Source: Peptostreptococcaceae bacterium (GTDB lineage Bacteria; Bacillota_A; Clostridia; Peptostreptococcales; Anaerovoracaceae). Taken from it: 16,239 bases of DNA. Of the stretch, positions 14,939-16,239 are shown in pieces. The stretch spans positions 1 through 16,239 of the forward strand of contig JAENWH010000013.1 in NCBI GenBank assembly GCA_016650135.1. The letters run 5' to 3'. The position numbers and the translations under genes are program-made. Numbering within the stretch: the first letter of the stretch is position 1; each line of letters begins with the position of its first letter. A model generated the notes under the pieces. It had not been told where the DNA came from. It saw only the letters and a program-made list of their open reading frames with translations, and searched no databases.

Positions 14939-15682
14939 ATGATGATGATGGAAAAAAGAAACAGCATATATTTTGATTGTAAAACGGGTGTGAGTGGAGA
15001 TATGGTTCTAGGGGCCCTTCTTGATTTGGGTGTCAGCGTTGAAACATTAAAAAAGGGGCTCTTGAAATTAAATCTTGGGGATTTTGACATTGAAATAATT
15101 GAAGAAGAAAGATATGGTGTAAAAGGTACCAATGTATATGTGAGAGAAGTTGAAGAAAAACATATGCATAGAAGTTACAGAGAAATTGAAAAAATAATTG
15201 TCAACAGCAATTTTACAGAGGGAATTAAGGCAAAAGTTATTTCAATCTATGAAACCATTGCACGGGCAGAGGCAAACGTACACAATACTAATCTCGACAA
15301 TGTTCATTTTCATGAGGTGGGAAGAAATACCGCTATCCTGAATATTGTCGGGGTAGCCATCTGCCTGGAATTATTAGGAGTTGGTAATATTTACTGCTCA
15401 GAGTTGCATGATGGTACAGGATTTGTTGAATGCAGTCATGGAATAATCCCAATTCCAGTTCCAGCGGTAAAGGAACTGCTGAAAAACAGCTGTTTTAAAT
15501 TTGTACAGGAAAAGGAAAACACAGAAATGGTAACGCCTTCAGGCCTTGGAATATTAAAGGGTCTGGGTGCTGTTTACGTAGAAAAAATTTCAGGGAACCC
15601 GCTGAAAGCGGGTTTTGGATTTGGTAAAAAAGACATTAACAGACTAAGTGTGGTAACTGCATATTTACTTGACAAATCCTAG
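14939..15682 (+). CDS. larC: LarC-like nickel insertion protein, N-terminal domain only
   Basis: LarC inserts nickel into the pincer nucleotide in a CTP-dependent step. This 247-residue protein matches the N-terminal (LarC1) part: YFDCKTGVSGDMVLGALLDLG near 11-31, a His-containing HMHRSYREI (76-84), VHFHEVG (122-128), SHGIIPIPVPA (166-176) and VTPSG (198-202). Full LarC proteins are about 400 residues. The C-terminal LarC2 domain is missing, and the other two frames around the end hit stops at once, so there is no split LarC2 here. After VHFHEVG the family usually has AVDSI-x-D; here it is RNTAILN, without the acidic residues. The start has four ATG codons in a row after AAGGA; 14945 or 14948 would give better spacing than 14939. 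It is the last gene of the fhs group. Confidence 0.82.
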   Translation: MMMMEKRNSIYFDCKTGVSGDMVLGALLDLGVSVETLKKGLLKLNLGDFDIEIIEEERYGVKGTNVYVREVEEKHMHRSYREIEKIIVNSNFTEGIKAKVISIYETIARAEANVHNTNLDNVHFHEVGRNTAILNIVGVAICLELLGVGNIYCSELHDGTGFVECSHGIIPIPVPAVKELLKNSCFKFVQEKENTEMVTPSGLGILKGLGAVYVEKISGNPLKAGFGFGKKDINRLSVVTAYLLDKS

Positions 15683-15696
15683 AAATCATATAGAAT
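15669..15696 (+). promoter_or_regulatory. Sigma-A promoter for the valS leader
   Basis: A perfect TTGACA (15669-15674), a 16-base spacer and TAGAAT (15691-15696). The -35 lies inside the end of larC and the stop codon falls in the spacer. Transcription would begin near 15703, about 25 bases before the first conserved T-box bases. Confidence 0.65.
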
Positions 15697-15724
15697 AACT
15701 TAAAGTAGAAAAATAATTTAATAT

Positions 15725-15924
15725 TTAGCGATGACAAAGAGGAGTAGAAAGAAAGTCCTTAACAGAGAGTGAAATCCATAGGCTGGAAGATTTCAAAGGG
15801 AAACGTTTTTCGAAGGTTGCTTTTGAGCTTACTGGTAAATGAGAGCTACTTCAGGGTAGAAAAAAGGTGGTACCGCGGAACATTTCGTCCTTTAAAGCAA
15901 TTTATGCTTTAAAGGATTTTTTTT
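15725..15924 (+). promoter_or_regulatory. T-box riboswitch responding to tRNA-Val
   Basis: A classical T-box leader that senses uncharged tRNA and lets valS be transcribed when valine is short. Stem I begins with GATGACAAAGAGGAGTAG (15730-15747) and has the distal elements AGAGAG and GCTGGAAGATTTC (15782-15794). A candidate specifier codon GTA (Val) lies at 15835-15837. The conserved T-box AAGGTGGTACCGCG is at 15864-15877; its TGGT would pair with the ACCA end of tRNA-Val. The element ends in an intrinsic terminator. The downstream gene is valS, which agrees with the specifier. Confidence 0.95.
15888..15924 (+). terminator. Conditional terminator of the valS T-box
   Basis: TCCTTTAAAGCA (15888-15899) and TGCTTTAAAGGA (15905-15916) form a perfect 12-bp stem with loop ATTTA, followed by eight T. 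In the T-box mechanism this competes with the antiterminator stabilised by uncharged tRNA-Val. Confidence 0.92.
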
Positions 15925-15953
15925 AAGCAAAAAAGAGAAAAAAGGAGAACACA

Positions 15954-16239
15954 GTGGAAAAAAACTTAGCAAAGACTTATAACCCTAAGGATTTTGAAGA
16001 TAGAATTTATGCTGATTGGGAAAGCAAAGGGGCTTTTAAGGCAAAAGTGGATCACAATAAAAAACCCTTTACAATTATGATGCCGCCACCAAACATTACA
16101 GGGCAGCTTCATATGGGACACGCCCTTGATCAGACCCTTCAGGACGTTCTCATCAGATGGAAAAGAATGCAGGGCTTCAGCGCCTTATGGCTACCTGGCA
16201 GTGATCACGCAAGCATTGCAACAGAGGTGAAGGTTGTAG
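15954..16239 (+). CDS. valS: Valyl-tRNA synthetase, N-terminal part
   Basis: Charges tRNA-Val with valine. The gene runs off the right edge; 95 complete codons are visible. The translation begins with [18 protein letters not shown] and contains [14 protein letters not shown] (residues about 45-58), the class I HIGH-type motif in the HMGH form used by ValRS, and then [16 protein letters not shown], the family form of the segment entering the editing domain insert. The start is GTG at 15954, with AAGGAG 6 bases upstream and no better candidate nearby. The last four bases, GTAG, are not an in-frame stop: they read GTA and the first base of the next codon. The gene is under T-box control. Confidence 0.95.
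   Translation, partial: MEKNLAKTYNPKDFEDRIYADWESKGAFKAKVDHNKKPFTIMMPPPNITGQLHMGHALDQTLQDVLIRWKRMQGFSALWLPGSDHASIATEVKVV

Noticed and set aside
15600..15700. Programmed frameshift joining larC to a LarC2 domain, as in Lactobacillus
   Set aside because: There is a run of six A near 15627, but both alternative frames reach a stop within a few codons, and the valS promoter and T-box follow immediately. No LarC2 coding sequence is present.
16236..16239. Premature stop in valS at the last bases (TAG)
   Set aside because: TAG is out of frame. Reading from the GTG at 15954, the window ends with GTA plus one base.
1..16239. Mobile elements, prophage genes, CRISPR arrays or tRNA/rRNA genes
   Set aside because: No transposase, terminal repeats, spaced direct repeats or tRNA-like cloverleaf were seen. 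The XerD-like gene sits in a housekeeping operon without attachment-site repeats, so it was not taken as an integrase of a mobile element.

Overview
The window is a piece of a low-GC, Gram-positive-type chromosome, most likely an anaerobic member of the Clostridia. The evidence is a T-box leader in front of valS, AGGAGG-type ribosome binding sites, a hexameric glutamate dehydrogenase of the Clostridium symbiosum type, RbgA (YlqF) next to RplS, and an adjacent pair for folate one-carbon metabolism (fhs, fchA). I cannot name the genus. The region is densely packed chromosomal core. I saw no insertion sequence, prophage, CRISPR array, tRNA or rRNA.

Layout. Bases 1-6382 are transcribed leftward. 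A four-gene run (DEDD-type nuclease, metallophosphoesterase, proA, ABC-F ATPase; 6382 to 1559) has overlaps or short gaps. It is followed by gdhA with its own promoter and a 38-bp perfect palindrome as probable terminator at the left edge. The gap 6383-6726 separates two divergent operons. It holds the operon promoters and, on the minus strand, what looks like a complete small-RNA gene of about 100 nt: a sigma-A promoter preceded by phased A-tracts, a 5' hairpin, three CCCCU motifs and an intrinsic terminator. To the right, all genes run rightward: proB-proC-NUDIX-xerD-like (6727-9751); rplS with a probable L19 leader, rbgA and rnhB (9779-11772); fhs-fchA-larB-larC (11853-15682); and a T-box leader with the 5' part of valS (15725 to the window edge).

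How the genes work together. GdhA interconverts 2-oxoglutarate and glutamate. ProB, ProA and ProC turn glutamate into proline, but proA is in the leftward operon while proB and proC are in the rightward one. RplS, RbgA and RNase HII form a ribosome-assembly and nucleic-acid maintenance group. Fhs and FchA carry formate to methenyl/methylene-tetrahydrofolate. LarB and a short LarC-like protein belong to the nickel-pincer nucleotide family. ValS is controlled by uncharged tRNA-Val through the T-box.

Points most worth a second look are the intergenic small-RNA candidate with three C-rich motifs; an ABC-F protein in which all the degenerate motifs fall in one of the two composite ATP sites; a XerD-like recombinase whose catalytic Lys and His positions are Glu and Gln; and a LarC reduced to its N-terminal domain with altered conserved acidic positions. 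All pattern claims are from reading the sequence by eye; no search or folding program was run.
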